Shown here: piece after piece, positions 12,069-22,563 of the stretch
Numbering within the stretch: the stretch's first letter is position 1
How the letters are laid out: each line of letters begins with the position of its first letter
Origin: Pseudomonadota bacterium
GTDB lineage: Bacteria > Pseudomonadota > Alphaproteobacteria > Rhizobiales > Pleomorphomonadaceae
Reading direction: 5' to 3'
DNA: 51,956 bases
NCBI GenBank assembly: GCA_018262505.1
Contig: JAGSYV010000007.1
Span: forward strand, 1-51,956
Position numbers and translations under genes: made by a program
Notes under the pieces: model-generated
What the model was told of the DNA's origin: nothing
Seen by the model: only the letters and a program-made list of their open reading frames with translations
The model's database searches: none

Positions 12069-13580
12069 ATGCGTGGCGAACTGCTGCTCACCCCGGCCGA
12101 AATGGGCCGCGCTGATGCTCTGACCATCGCGAGCGGCGTTTCCGGCGAACGGCCGATGGAGAACGCAGGTTATGCCGTCGCCGACGTCATCTGCGCCCGT
12201 TTCAGCCAGGGGACACGCGCCGTTGTGCTCTGCGGCATGGGCAATAATGGTGGCGACGGCTTCGTCATTGCCCGGGTCCTGAAGCAACGCGGCTTCATCG
12301 TGCGCGTGGCGCTCGCCCTGCCCGAGGGAATGACCGCTCGCGATCTCAAAGGGGACGCCGGCGCCGCCGAGAGAACCTGGCGCGGCGAGACGCTGCCGGC
12401 GACACCCGATCTGTTTGATGGCGCAACGGTGATTGTCGACGCACTCTACGGTGCCGGCCTGATCCGCGACGTCTCCGGCCGCGATGCCGAACTTATCGCC
12501 GCCGTCAATGCCGCCGGTGCCGAGGGTGCCCGCATCTACGCCGTCGATCTTCCCAGCGGAATCGATGGTCGCACCGGCGAAGTGCGGGGGGCGGCCATCA
12601 TCGCCGACGAGACCGTCACTTTCTTTCGCCGCAAGCCCGGGCATCTCCTGCTCCCTGGGCGCACACATTGCGGCCGTCTGCGTCTCGCTCAAATTGGTAT
12701 CGGGCCGGAAGTGCTGGCAGAGATTGCCCCGACGGCGGTCGCCAACGGCCCGGCGCTCTGGGCGGAATACTGGCCGAGCGCCGCTGTCGACAGCCACAAA
12801 TACAGTCGAGGGGCGGCGCTCGTGGCATCGGGGCCGCTTGTATCCTGTGGCGCAGCCCGCCTTGCTGCCGAGGCGGCGCTCCGGATCGGGGCCGGCATCG
12901 TTACCGTCGCGGCGCCTCCGGACGCCGTCGCCACGGTTGCCGCCTGGCGCGCAGCTTTCGTCGTCAGACCGGTCGCCGACATGGCGGCACTCACCGAACT
13001 TCTCGGCGAGCCGCGCCTTCGCGCGGCGGTATTGGGACCGGGGCTTGGCCTTGGCGATGATATCTGGGCGGCCATCCGGGCCGCGCTCGAAGGTGATATG
13101 GCGCTGGTGCTGGATGCCGATGCCATCACCCAGGCTTCGCGCCGTCGGGATGAGGCGTTTGCACTGATAAAGGCGCACAAAGCCGGCGTCGTGCTCACAC
13201 CGCACGAGGGCGAGTTCAGGCGCCTCTTTCCGGATATCGGCGGCTCGAAGCTCGACCGCGCCCGCGCGGCGGCTGCGCAGTCCAGCGCCGTCGTGCTGCT
13301 GAAAGGGCCGGATACGGTGATCGCTCATCCCGACGGGCGTGCCGCGATCAACGAGAACGGCACGGCGACGCTTGCCACTGCCGGTTCGGGTGATGTGCTG
13401 GCCGGCATCATCGGCGGTCTCCTGGCCGCCGGCCGCCCGGCCTTCGAGGCGGCGTCGCTCGCCGCCTGGATGCACGGCGAGGCTGGACGGATTGCCGGTC
13501 CCGGCTCGATCGCTGACGAAATTGCTGCGGCGCTGCGGGATGTGCTCGCCAAAGGTTGCCCCGAGACGGGAGAGGATTGA
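12069..13580 (+). CDS. nnr: Bifunctional NAD(P)HX epimerase / dehydratase
   Basis: A repair enzyme that epimerises and dehydrates damaged (hydrated) NADH and NADPH. The N-terminal YjeF epimerase domain (about 1-210) has GMGNNGGDGFVIARVL and DALYGAGL; the C-terminal ribokinase-like ADP-dependent dehydratase domain (about 225-500) has KYSRGAALV, LGPGLGL, LTPHEGEF and TAGSGDVLAGIIGG, the last carrying the catalytic Asp. The start is the ATG at 12069, six bases after GAGGAGGG; a TTG eight codons earlier is less likely. 503 residues, the usual length for the fused form. It stands divergent from glnB, a common order in Hyphomicrobiales. Confidence 0.93.
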   Translation: MRGELLLTPAEMGRADALTIASGVSGERPMENAGYAVADVICARFSQGTRAVVLCGMGNNGGDGFVIARVLKQRGFIVRVALALPEGMTARDLKGDAGAAERTWRGETLPATPDLFDGATVIVDALYGAGLIRDVSGRDAELIAAVNAAGAEGARIYAVDLPSGIDGRTGEVRGAAIIADETVTFFRRKPGHLLLPGRTHCGRLRLAQIGIGPEVLAEIAPTAVANGPALWAEYWPSAAVDSHKYSRGAALVASGPLVSCGAARLAAEAALRIGAGIVTVAAPPDAVATVAAWRAAFVVRPVADMAALTELLGEPRLRAAVLGPGLGLGDDIWAAIRAALEGDMALVLDADAITQASRRRDEAFALIKAHKAGVVLTPHEGEFRRLFPDIGGSKLDRARAAAAQSSAVVLLKGPDTVIAHPDGRAAINENGTATLATAGSGDVLAGIIGGLLAAGRPAFEAASLAAWMHGEAGRIAGPGSIADEIAAALRDVLAKGCPETGED

Positions 13581-13918
13581 CGAGTGCCGGCTTAGTCTTT
13601 CCCCAGGGGGAACGTCGAGTTTGGGCAGGCGAACCCGATTCGAAATTCCGCTTCAGGCTGTGTCGCGAGGAGCGACCGGCAGGTGACACGAGGTGCAAGG
13701 CCGAAGCCAATGCCCCCTTCCATGATCATCGATCCTTCAAGGAAGGGAGGCGCAGCGGCCGATGGGAGGATTGATTTTTCCCGATCCTCATAATTTATCT
13801 CTTGCGCATCAACGCTGAAATCCGCGCTTTTCTCGGCCTTTTCGGGAGGGCTTTTTACCGTTTGATGCAAATTGCCAAAAAAAAGCCGGCAAGGGGTTTC
13901 CCTTTCGCCGATGAGCCG

Positions 13919-15616
<1,698 letters not shown>

Positions 15617-15629
15617 GGCAGAACTCCCT

Positions 15630-16010
15630 TCAGGCAACCTTGTCGAACCGGCTCGGACGGATCAGCACCTCGGCCGAAATGCCGAGCCGTTCGTGCAGTT
15701 GCCGGATCATCTCGATTGACAGGCCGCGTTTGCGGTTCAGAACATCGGCCACGCGGTTGCGGGGGCCGATCATCGGTTCCAGGTCCCTGCGGGAGAGCCC
15801 CTGCTGTTCCATGCGGAATCGGATTGCCTCAACCGGGTCGGGCGGATCGATCGGATGATGCTTCGCCTCGTAGACGTCGATCAGCGTCGCCAGCACGTCG
15901 AGGCGGTCGCCCTCCGGGGTGCCGTTTCTGGCACCCCAAAGGCGTTCCACCTCGGCCAGCGCGGCCTCGTAATCCGCTTCGTTGCGGATTGGCTTCAACT
16001 CAGCCATCAT
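15630..16010 (-). CDS. higA: HigA-like antitoxin (HTH domain)
   Basis: 126 residues with an acidic N-terminal region and a Cro/C1-type helix-turn-helix at about 68-118 (FRMEQQGLSRRDLEPMIGPRN, then VADVLNRKRGLS). This matches the HigA branch of antitoxins, which neutralise a RelE-fold RNase and repress their own operon. It overlaps the end of the toxin gene by 11 bases, toxin first, the typical higBA order. Likely helps hold the ICE in the cell. Confidence 0.85.
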   Translation of the reverse strand: MMAELKPIRNEADYEAALAEVERLWGARNGTPEGDRLDVLATLIDVYEAKHHPIDPPDPVEAIRFRMEQQGLSRRDLEPMIGPRNRVADVLNRKRGLSIEMIRQLHERLGISAEVLIRPSRFDKVA

Positions 16011-16323
16011 GATCCACCTCCGTCACGTCGATCTTGTCGTAAGCCTTGTGCGTGCCGATCCATTTGATCCAGACGATAGCCTTCTCGAAATCGACCGACA
16101 CGATGAGGCGATAATCATTACCCTTGATATTGAAGACGATCCGCTCGGCGCTGACGATGCTCGCCGTCGCATAGAGCCGCTTCACATCGGCGGTGCTCGC
16201 CCAGGCCGCCTTGCTCACTTCATCGAACCAGGCTTCGAGCGCGGCCTTGACGGCCGGCTGATCCTTTTGCCCGGCAAGGGTTTCGACAAATTCCCGCAGG
16301 GTGCGGCGGGCGATGATCCTCAT
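16000..16323 (-). CDS. higB: HigB-like toxin (RelE superfamily mRNA interferase)
   Basis: About 107 residues from MRIIARRTLREFVE, the usual HigB start; the longer frame to 16359 would run through the operator palindrome. The sequence KGNDYRLIVSVDFEKAIVWIKWIGTHKAYDKID is the conserved C-terminal half of HigB-type toxins, with the family's R, W and H/K residues, which cleave mRNA on the ribosome. Operon with higA. Confidence 0.87.
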   Translation of the reverse strand: MRIIARRTLREFVETLAGQKDQPAVKAALEAWFDEVSKAAWASTADVKRLYATASIVSAERIVFNIKGNDYRLIVSVDFEKAIVWIKWIGTHKAYDKIDVTEVDHDG

Positions 16324-16339
16324 TTGCCTATCCATATCA

Positions 16340-16358
16340 TGAGACCAAAAAGGTCTCA
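16340..16358. promoter_or_regulatory. Palindromic operator before higBA
   Basis: Perfect 7-bp arms TGAGACC / GGTCTCA around AAAAA, 17 bases before the chosen higB start. Position and symmetry fit the HigA binding site that would close the operon's own promoter. Confidence 0.55.
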
Positions 16359-16426
16359 AGTCGATTGCACCAATATGCCGGCAGCAAAATCCTCGCCGGG
16401 CGACACGTCCGATTCAGCGATACAAC

Positions 16427-16621
16427 CTACGACGATTCGCCGGTTCTGATCTGGCGCGACAATCCTCGCTCTTTCAGAGGGCGAGCCGGGGCAGAGCATC
16501 GGTCGCAGCGGCGGGGTAGGTCGGACGATCCTTGTCCTGATCCCGGCCGGTGGCGGCCTCGCGTGTCCAGAAGTAGCCCCGAGCGGATGACAAGGCCGAG
16601 CTTTGGGTCAGGGAGCATCAT
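16427..16621 (-). pseudogene. Remnant of a PemK/MazF-like toxin gene
   Basis: The frame opens MMLPDPKLGLVIR, the typical start of a family of PemK-like toxins (xPxPGLVIRY), and the neighbouring frame then continues REAATGRDQ-DKDRP, resembling the next conserved stretch. After that no frame carries the rest of the domain, so at least one frameshift and further loss have occurred. It lies just downstream of the antitoxin gene, as a toxin would. A broken gene, identified by its first 30 or so residues only. Confidence 0.45.
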
Positions 16622-16630
16622 ATCCTTCGT

Positions 16631-16894
16631 CTACTTCAGCAGATTGTTGAGGACGGCATGCTCCGGGTCCATCTCGGCCTGCTCCAAGGCGTCGACAACG
16701 ACATCAGCGGCATTCGCCGTAAGGTCGGTTCGCTGTGCGGCAGCTTTCAGCCAGTCGTAGTGATCAGCCGACATCAACACAAATTCGCGGCGGCCGTGCC
16801 GGGTGATCTCGACTGTTTCGTGCTGCGCTTGGCGCAGAAACGCGCCGAAGTTGTGCTGAAATTCGAGGGAATCGACCCGAGGCATGACAGGCAT
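16631..16894 (-). CDS. Phd/YefM-like antitoxin, probably orphan
   Basis: About 87 residues (start ATG at 16894; the ATG at 16885 is also possible). The pattern of an N-terminal DNA-binding region, TVEITRHGRREFVLMSADHYDWL, then an acidic helical C-terminus is that of prevent-host-death antitoxins. Its partner immediately downstream appears decayed, so it may now act as a lone repressor or protect against a related toxin. A palindrome 20 bases upstream is its likely operator. Confidence 0.7.
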   Translation of the reverse strand: MPVMPRVDSLEFQHNFGAFLRQAQHETVEITRHGRREFVLMSADHYDWLKAAAQRTDLTANAADVVVDALEQAEMDPEHAVLNNLLK

Positions 16895-16914
16895 CTCATA
16901 GGTGAGGATGCCTA

Positions 16915-16930
16915 AACTACTCTTGTAGTT
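16915..16930. promoter_or_regulatory. Palindrome before the orphan antitoxin
   Basis: AACTAC-TCTT-GTAGTT, a perfect inverted repeat upstream of the antitoxin start; a likely autoregulatory site. Confidence 0.4.
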
Positions 16931-16949
16931 CGGCTCTGTAATGGCAGAG

Positions 16950-17159
16950 TCACGCATCATCATTCACTGCTCGCTTCTTGCGCGTTCTGCGTTCTCGCCT
17001 AACTGCGCGTTCGAACTGCTCGCGCGCCATCTGGCGGCCGATCAGTCGTGCGAGGGCAAGGACTGCTTCGTCGGCAATGACCAGGGACTCCGTCTCCGGT
17101 CTTCCGCCGTTGGCGGAAGGGCAGAACTTGAGCCTGATCCTGTCCCGTTTGGGCGTCAT
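16950..17159 (-). CDS. Small basic protein next to the recombinase module
   Basis: 69 residues from MTPKRDRIRLKFCPS at 17159. The centre (LVIADEAVLALARLIGRQMAREQFERAV) is a long amphipathic helix and the end is strongly basic (RRERRTRKKR), suggesting nucleic-acid binding. I believe similar small proteins accompany serine recombinases in other proteobacterial ICEs, but I cannot name a function. A longer frame to 17261 lacks support. Confidence 0.55.
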   Translation of the reverse strand: MTPKRDRIRLKFCPSANGGRPETESLVIADEAVLALARLIGRQMAREQFERAVRRERRTRKKRAVNDDA

Positions 17160-17302
17160 TGTCTCGTGGTTCCGTGCTTGGAAGTCGGCGGAGTCATCGA
17201 GACCCAAAAGGGGAGACAGGAAAATAGGCCGAGCGCAGCCGTGCGGCGAATAGGCTGCCATGGCGTGGAAAAGGGACCGCTCAAGTTCAGGGATGTCTTG
17301 CG

Positions 17303-17459
17303 ATGGAGATCGACAAAGGCGGGATCGATGCCATGTTGGCTTTGATCTACCTCACGCTCGACCGGGGCGGACGCGCCTGGAAAGGTCTGGCGTGAACGGC
17401 TTCACGCCAAATGCCTTGTCGGTGACGCTCGAGGTCGAGGAGAGCTATCGTCGCTGGGC
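17303..17459 (+). pseudogene. Remnant of a DUF6429-type gene
   Basis: A frame MEIDKGGIDAMLALIYLTL then RGGRAWKGLA stops early. One frame over, the next bases read ERLHAKCLVGDAR, which resembles the continuation of the DUF6429 family (RAWKGxDWD...LxRLHxKGxIxD). The two pieces together suggest one gene broken by a small deletion and then cut by the GHKL gene end. Weak, based on remembered family pattern. Confidence 0.35.
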
Positions 17460-19010
17460 TCATTCCTCGCCGAATTCGGCCAGGAGCGCCTCCTGCGCTT
17501 TTGCGAAACAGTCGGGCGAAAGCGCTTCCTCCAGAACGGCCAAGATCTCCTGCAGGAACTCATCCCGGGCTTCCTGTTGCACCTTTTCCCGATCAACTGC
17601 CGCAGCGGCACCGCCAACGTGAGAAAGGGCCTCGAGCTTGATGTCGCTCAAAGCCGAGCCAATCGCCTGAAGCTCGGCGGCGGTTTCCATATCTGCCCCT
17701 AAGACACCCTTGGCGATCCTGCTTTGGTAAGTGGTAATGTTCTTTGACAACTTGATCGCACGGTCCGCATCCGCAAAATTTGTACGCTGAAGAGCTTTCA
17801 ACTCCTTCTTTGAGGTTTGAAGGTTCGTCTTCTGAGCTTCCACAGAAAGCTGGCCTTGCTTTGATACAGCATAGGCTTCCTTGCCGAGTTCCTTAACTAC
17901 CTTAGCCAGTTCAATCCTGACCCTCTTCCAAGCCGCGTCCTCTTCAAACCCGTCACGGCGTGCATTCGGAACAAGCGCACTTGGCTCCACAAATATCTCA
18001 CCGAGAAAGTAATCCTGGAACCGCACGTGCGACTTCGCATGGTCGCGAAAGACGTCTCGAACGATAGCTGTTCCGTCGATTTGGATGTTGCGCACGCGGA
18101 CCCGCAGACCGCTCACACGCGTATCCGTGTATGCGCCCGACTCGTCCTTCTTTCCAACCCAAGCCCACCACCTATGGGTGGGCGACCTGTAGATTTCACA
18201 ATTGTTGAGCGCAACTGTGCCGGACTCGAAATCGTACTCGTCCGTGTACCGTTTTGTGACTGGTTTGGGCCGTCCCTCACCATCTTTGATAGTGATCCGC
18301 ACTTCCTCGATCGGGATGCCAGCTTCGCCTGCCGCCGCCGCTAACTGCACCCGATATGGAAAGTCAGCAGGATAAGGAACGGGCGCAACCTGGCTGACAA
18401 AGTCGTACATCTCGGTCGCCGACAAGCACTCGTCGGGCGGATCGGTGAACCCATCAAGGCTGACCTCGAAGAAGTGCTTCTGGGCATCCTTATGAGGAGT
18501 TCTGTAGGCGTCAACACTCTCCCTCATAAGATCTTGCACTGACTTCGTGCTGCCCTTACCAGGGGCCATGGCTGCCCGCATGGCTTTGGCCTTGAAGACC
18601 ACCGTCGTTTGCTCGCGCTCACCCTTCGCCTTCGTCGTGAAGGTTACTGTGTTGCTGAACACGATGCCGGCGAGCCGGCCGATCCCTCGAAATCCGGCAT
18701 TATGCCGGTGGCTCTTGCCCGACGCTCCGACCCGGGTGAGTATTGTCGCTGCCTGCTTCACCGACAATCCAGCGCCGTTGTCCCGGATCGTGAGACTCTT
18801 GCGGTCAGCGGCGAGTTCAATCTCGATTAGCCCGCCACCAGCGGGAAGAATCTTCAATTCGTCTATCGCGCGCTGAACGGAGTCGAAGCCATTCTGGATA
18901 TACTCGCGAATAGCATTGCGCGCCTCGCCGTACATGCCAATTGTGAGCGTCTCAAGGACGAATCCGCCGAAGAACGGATCAAAGGGGACTGACGTTCGAT
19001 TATCCGGCAA
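17460..19010 (-). CDS. Hsp90-like (GHKL) ATPase A of the six-gene cargo operon
   Basis: 516 residues. The N-terminal GHKL nucleotide pocket is complete: N-box REYIQNGFDS with Asn40 and Asp43, G1 box RDNGAGL (77-82), and the lid GFRGIGRLAG (106-115). The order resembles HtpG/MORC-type proteins, but the remainder (about 160-400) is not the Hsp90 middle domain that I know, and the last 110 residues are helical and Glu/Ala/Lys-rich. It shares several motifs with the other ATPase of the operon (HFFEVxLxG, SQVAPVP, VPNxRRDxFE), so the two are paralogues. Last gene of the operon; overlaps the PIN gene end by 11 bases. GHKL ATPases occur in anti-phage systems; a switch or clamp role is inferred. Confidence 0.85.
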   Translation of the reverse strand: MPDNRTSVPFDPFFGGFVLETLTIGMYGEARNAIREYIQNGFDSVQRAIDELKILPAGGGLIEIELAADRKSLTIRDNGAGLSVKQAATILTRVGASGKSHRHNAGFRGIGRLAGIVFSNTVTFTTKAKGEREQTTVVFKAKAMRAAMAPGKGSTKSVQDLMRESVDAYRTPHKDAQKHFFEVSLDGFTDPPDECLSATEMYDFVSQVAPVPYPADFPYRVQLAAAAGEAGIPIEEVRITIKDGEGRPKPVTKRYTDEYDFESGTVALNNCEIYRSPTHRWWAWVGKKDESGAYTDTRVSGLRVRVRNIQIDGTAIVRDVFRDHAKSHVRFQDYFLGEIFVEPSALVPNARRDGFEEDAAWKRVRIELAKVVKELGKEAYAVSKQGQLSVEAQKTNLQTSKKELKALQRTNFADADRAIKLSKNITTYQSRIAKGVLGADMETAAELQAIGSALSDIKLEALSHVGGAAAAVDREKVQQEARDEFLQEILAVLEEALSPDCFAKAQEALLAEFGEE

Positions 19011-20973
19011 CGGACTGCTCCTTCGGAATTGCTACGTCGACAGGCCGCTTGAAGCCGATGGTCTCCGTGAGGCTATAGGTTTGAGCGAACGCGTCGGGAA
19101 GCTCGATCTGCTCCGTCGGCAGTGCAAAGAGCTCACAGGCCTTCCGGACGATTGCATCGCCGCTGATGGATCGGTCCAGATCAAATAGCGTCGACAATCG
19201 CAAGGCCTCATCCTGCTGCGCCGCGGTCAGTACTTCCACGCCAGCAATGCGAAGGCTTCGGAGTTGATCCAGCCCAGGGCTGTCTGATTCGATGTCAAGA
19301 ACAGCGGAAACGGGTGGGAGATCTACGCTGGGAAGATAAAGCGGTGTCCGATCATTGTCGGCGAGGCGCCTTCGCACATTTGCCACGGCATTGGCGGCAT
19401 AGGGTTTGGCCTGACTGGCAAACAGCAGCTGAGCCACGGGACTGACAGGTGGTAGCCGAGAGGCGTTCGTCTCGCGCTCAAGGTACATTGAGGATAGAAA
19501 ACCGAGATAGAAACAGCCAGCGGTGTTCTCTGGCAGAATATCCAAGAGTGAAAGCATGTCAGTCAGCGCTTCGCCAAAACCCGGCTCAGCTCGTACAACC
19601 CGATCATGCAGTTCGCGAGCAATACGCGTCAGTTCCTTATGATCGAGTCCGTCCAACTTGTCCTGTGTGATAATGTCTCGAAGCGGTTGGCGCGCTTCCA
19701 CGCTGGCCCGGACCTCTTCTAATAACGCTTCGCCGCGCTCGCCTACAGCAGTTCGACTTTCAAAGAGCGCACGCCGGAATGCCGCAGGCGAGTTCGACAC
19801 GACAGCGCCGTCAGGAAATAAATAACCATTTTCAGCCGCCGCAGTGACAATCTTCATTGCGTCGGCGGAAAGTCGCTCCTCTATAGTCTTGGCCCGCCGA
19901 GCGCGCTCTGTTTCGGCCTCGGGTCCATCCGGGATGATAGCCACATCCGCGAATGCACGTACTTCGTTTTCAGCAACGCCGCGCAGCAAAGCGGCAAGAT
20001 ATGGGCTATCAAGGAGCTCCACCTGATCGATATTTGCCGCCTGCTTCGCTTCAACGACCAACATAGGGTGGGTCCGAGGGACCGGCTTCCAGGTTTTCCT
20101 GAGCGCTAGGAGGCTGGCGTCGATATCGACCGTATGGCTGCGGCCGAGATGCCAGTCGTTCTTTCGGTCATTGGTCAATACGATGACCGCGGCGGCGCCA
20201 GCTAGCCTCGCATGATCCAGCAGTTCCTTCCAGAAGACGAGATCTCCGTAGCGATTGCTCCCGGCGAGCCCATCCTCTGAGGAATTGGCGTCTCCATCGG
20301 CCGAAGCACCCTTCTTGCGCCGGTCTTGGAAACCGGGCGGAATAGAACCCACAAATCTTCCCGCGCCAAGGGTACCGAGTTGAGGAAAGTAGTCATAAAT
20401 CGTCGTCGTTTCTGGACTCGTGTCGTTGATGAAAGCGATCACCTCATTTGCATGCTTCTGGTAGGATTTATGCCATTGACGACTTGTACTTACGAGGCGC
20501 TCTAGGGCGTTTAGAGCCGCGCGCGTGGCGGCTCTTATCGCCGCAGGATCTTCTGCGCCTTCGCCGTAAGGCTCGTCGATGAACGGTCGAAAATAGGAGT
20601 ATGTGCGCCCGACGAGATCGGCGACCTCACTGGTTTTTTCCGCCAACTCGTTAGCGATCGTGCCGGCGACATGATGCTTGAGGTATTCGTGTGCAGCCCA
20701 GATCGGCACATGCACCCGACCATTGCAGTTCGTTTGGAGCCATGAGATCAGCTGCCGCCGCGATTCAGAGCCGATCTTCGTCATCCACATCAGAAATGAC
20801 GTGTCGACATAGATATGGGTGCCAGCCGCCGTGATGAGCGCGGCAAGGCGAGCCATGAACACGGCCGACCCTTCCGTGTGGTTGGGGATTGTCAGAAGAG
20901 GCTTCCGGTCAGCTTGAATCACAAGACAGCCGCTTCCGTCCCGTCGAGACCATAAGAGCTTGTCACGTAGCAC
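19000..20973 (-). CDS. PIN-like domain nuclease, large
   Basis: 657 residues, soluble. The N-terminal 280 residues look like a PIN-like RNase domain of the PIN_8/DUF4935 type: IYVDTSFLMWM (Asp57), AAHEYLKHH (Glu96), and NRYGDLVFWKELLDHA (Asp244) followed by IVLTNDRKNDWH (Asp269, Asp273). These are the four acidic positions expected to hold the metal ions. The C-terminal 370 residues are unassigned, helical and Leu-rich. Lies between the two GHKL ATPase genes: 12 bases after the upstream one and overlapping the downstream one by 11 bases, so the three are translationally coupled. Predicted effector of the operon. Confidence 0.75.
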   Translation of the reverse strand: MLRDKLLWSRRDGSGCLVIQADRKPLLTIPNHTEGSAVFMARLAALITAAGTHIYVDTSFLMWMTKIGSESRRQLISWLQTNCNGRVHVPIWAAHEYLKHHVAGTIANELAEKTSEVADLVGRTYSYFRPFIDEPYGEGAEDPAAIRAATRAALNALERLVSTSRQWHKSYQKHANEVIAFINDTSPETTTIYDYFPQLGTLGAGRFVGSIPPGFQDRRKKGASADGDANSSEDGLAGSNRYGDLVFWKELLDHARLAGAAAVIVLTNDRKNDWHLGRSHTVDIDASLLALRKTWKPVPRTHPMLVVEAKQAANIDQVELLDSPYLAALLRGVAENEVRAFADVAIIPDGPEAETERARRAKTIEERLSADAMKIVTAAAENGYLFPDGAVVSNSPAAFRRALFESRTAVGERGEALLEEVRASVEARQPLRDIITQDKLDGLDHKELTRIARELHDRVVRAEPGFGEALTDMLSLLDILPENTAGCFYLGFLSSMYLERETNASRLPPVSPVAQLLFASQAKPYAANAVANVRRRLADNDRTPLYLPSVDLPPVSAVLDIESDSPGLDQLRSLRIAGVEVLTAAQQDEALRLSTLFDLDRSISGDAIVRKACELFALPTEQIELPDAFAQTYSLTETIGFKRPVDVAIPKEQSVAG

Positions 20974-20985
20974 TCCCCCCAGAGT

Positions 20986-22563
20986 TTAGCCTAGCCGCAT
21001 CATGATCCGATCGATCAGGGCCTTAGCGGCCGCGCGGTTGACTGAGCATTGATATATTAGCTCGAAAAAGCTTTCGTATGTCTTTCGTTCGTCCTCCGAT
21101 AAGCGCATGAGTGGCGAAGAGATTGTACCCTCGTCCTTCATCACCAGACTCAAGGTCGACTTCAATTGGCCTACTAGGCCGCTCCTTGCCGAGGCTGTCT
21201 CAGCTAAGATGTCCATGCTGTCGATTTTCGACAGCTGCATGAGCCCTTGTTCTGCCACCAGCGCCAGTCGCTCCCGTTCCGACTTGCCGACGCCCCCTTG
21301 CGAGATAACCTCGATAGTCCCTTCCACAGATTCGGCTTGAAGCTCAAATTCCCGTTGCCATTTGCGCCGAACCGAACTCGTCCGACACCGGCGCGCGATA
21401 TCGCGCGCCATGGGGGCCAATTGATTGGTCAAGTTATTGTAATGCGCGTTCTGCTCGAACTGATCGCGACGACCATTGGGCACGATCCGCGTGTCAATGA
21501 CGTGGACTTCGCCGACCGACCAAACATTAAAACGTGGCTCAGGGAACAACTCCTCAAGCAAAGTATGGTCCCCAACCTGCACATTCCCGGATCGAAGCCT
21601 TAGGCCCTTTGCCAGCGTGGCGGTTGGCACCGCGCCTTCGTAATCGTGGTGTACGACCCAAGCGATGGCAGCCAGATTGCCGTCGATCCCGGGGATTCTG
21701 ATGAGGTCTAGCTCGTCGAAGGTGATGTCCGGCTTGTCGTCGAAAGAGAAACAGTTGCGATAGGGGCGGTAGATGGGCGCATTAGAACCCTCAATCCGAA
21801 TTTCAAGAGAGCCGAGATGGACGACGTCGCGCAGGGCATCCGTGATTTCGTCCGCAAAACGGAATGACGGTGAAAAGGGCACGGGCGCCACTTGGCTGAG
21901 GTAGTCCTCGATCGCTGATGGGCTCATAAGCCGATCGTTTCGGAGACGCACCATGCCCCTCAACTCCACTTCAAAGAAGTGAGTCGGGGCATCCGCCATA
22001 TTGACTCGCTCAAGCTGGATCACGCTCCGGATAAGATCTTCGACGCCAGCATCCGCGTCTGCCTCCCGAAGCGCAGCCTTCAACCGTCGGCAGTCCCACC
22101 GAAGCTGAGACACTTTCTCCTCACCAGCGGCGCGAGAACGAAAGATCAGTTCCTGCGCGTAGCCCAAGCCGGCCAAGCGGCCTACGCCCCTGAACCCGCG
22201 TGCTGCTGTACCGCGCTTAACACTGCCACCCAGCGCAGTTAGCCGGCGTCCAAATTCGGAAAACGCGATGCCGGATCCGTTATCTCGGATCCGAACGGTT
22301 CGCGTTTCAGGGGCCACGGAGATGTCGACGCGTCCGGACTCTTCCGGTGTCAGAATTCCCTCGGCGCGCGCAGCATCGATCGCGTCAGCCGCGTTCTGAA
22401 CGTACTCGCGATAAACTGTCATTGGGTCGACGTACATCGCGCTTGACACAAGCTCGAGTACGTCCTTCCCAACAACGATATCGTGAATCTCGTGGGATTC
22501 GACCCCGTCCAGTTCCCGGCTCTGCAGGGCCGAACGGGTGTTCGCGGCGCTGGTAATGCTCAT
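20986..22563 (-). CDS. Hsp90-like (GHKL) ATPase B of the six-gene cargo operon
   Basis: 525 residues, paralogue of ATPase A. N-box YREYVQNAADAID (Asn57, Asp60), G1 box RDNGSGI (94-99), lid GFRGVGRLAG (123-132). It then shares with A the sequences HFFEVELRG, YLSQVAPVP and VPNGRRDQFEQNA at comparable distances, so the similarity covers at least 350 residues. The N-terminus has an extra 25 residues. Its start overlaps the radical SAM stop by four bases (ATGA). Two different copies in one operon suggest a heteromer or two conformational partners for the PIN protein; that is inference. Confidence 0.85.
   Translation of the reverse strand: MSITSAANTRSALQSRELDGVESHEIHDIVVGKDVLELVSSAMYVDPMTVYREYVQNAADAIDAARAEGILTPEESGRVDISVAPETRTVRIRDNGSGIAFSEFGRRLTALGGSVKRGTAARGFRGVGRLAGLGYAQELIFRSRAAGEEKVSQLRWDCRRLKAALREADADAGVEDLIRSVIQLERVNMADAPTHFFEVELRGMVRLRNDRLMSPSAIEDYLSQVAPVPFSPSFRFADEITDALRDVVHLGSLEIRIEGSNAPIYRPYRNCFSFDDKPDITFDELDLIRIPGIDGNLAAIAWVVHHDYEGAVPTATLAKGLRLRSGNVQVGDHTLLEELFPEPRFNVWSVGEVHVIDTRIVPNGRRDQFEQNAHYNNLTNQLAPMARDIARRCRTSSVRRKWQREFELQAESVEGTIEVISQGGVGKSERERLALVAEQGLMQLSKIDSMDILAETASARSGLVGQLKSTLSLVMKDEGTISSPLMRLSEDERKTYESFFELIYQCSVNRAAAKALIDRIMMRLG

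Noticed and set aside
11967..13475. 502-codon minus-strand frame
   Set aside because: Antisense of nnr; the forward frame has all catalytic motifs.
13592..13870. 92-codon minus-strand frame before tRNA-fMet
   Set aside because: AT-rich intergenic DNA, no ribosome site or family.
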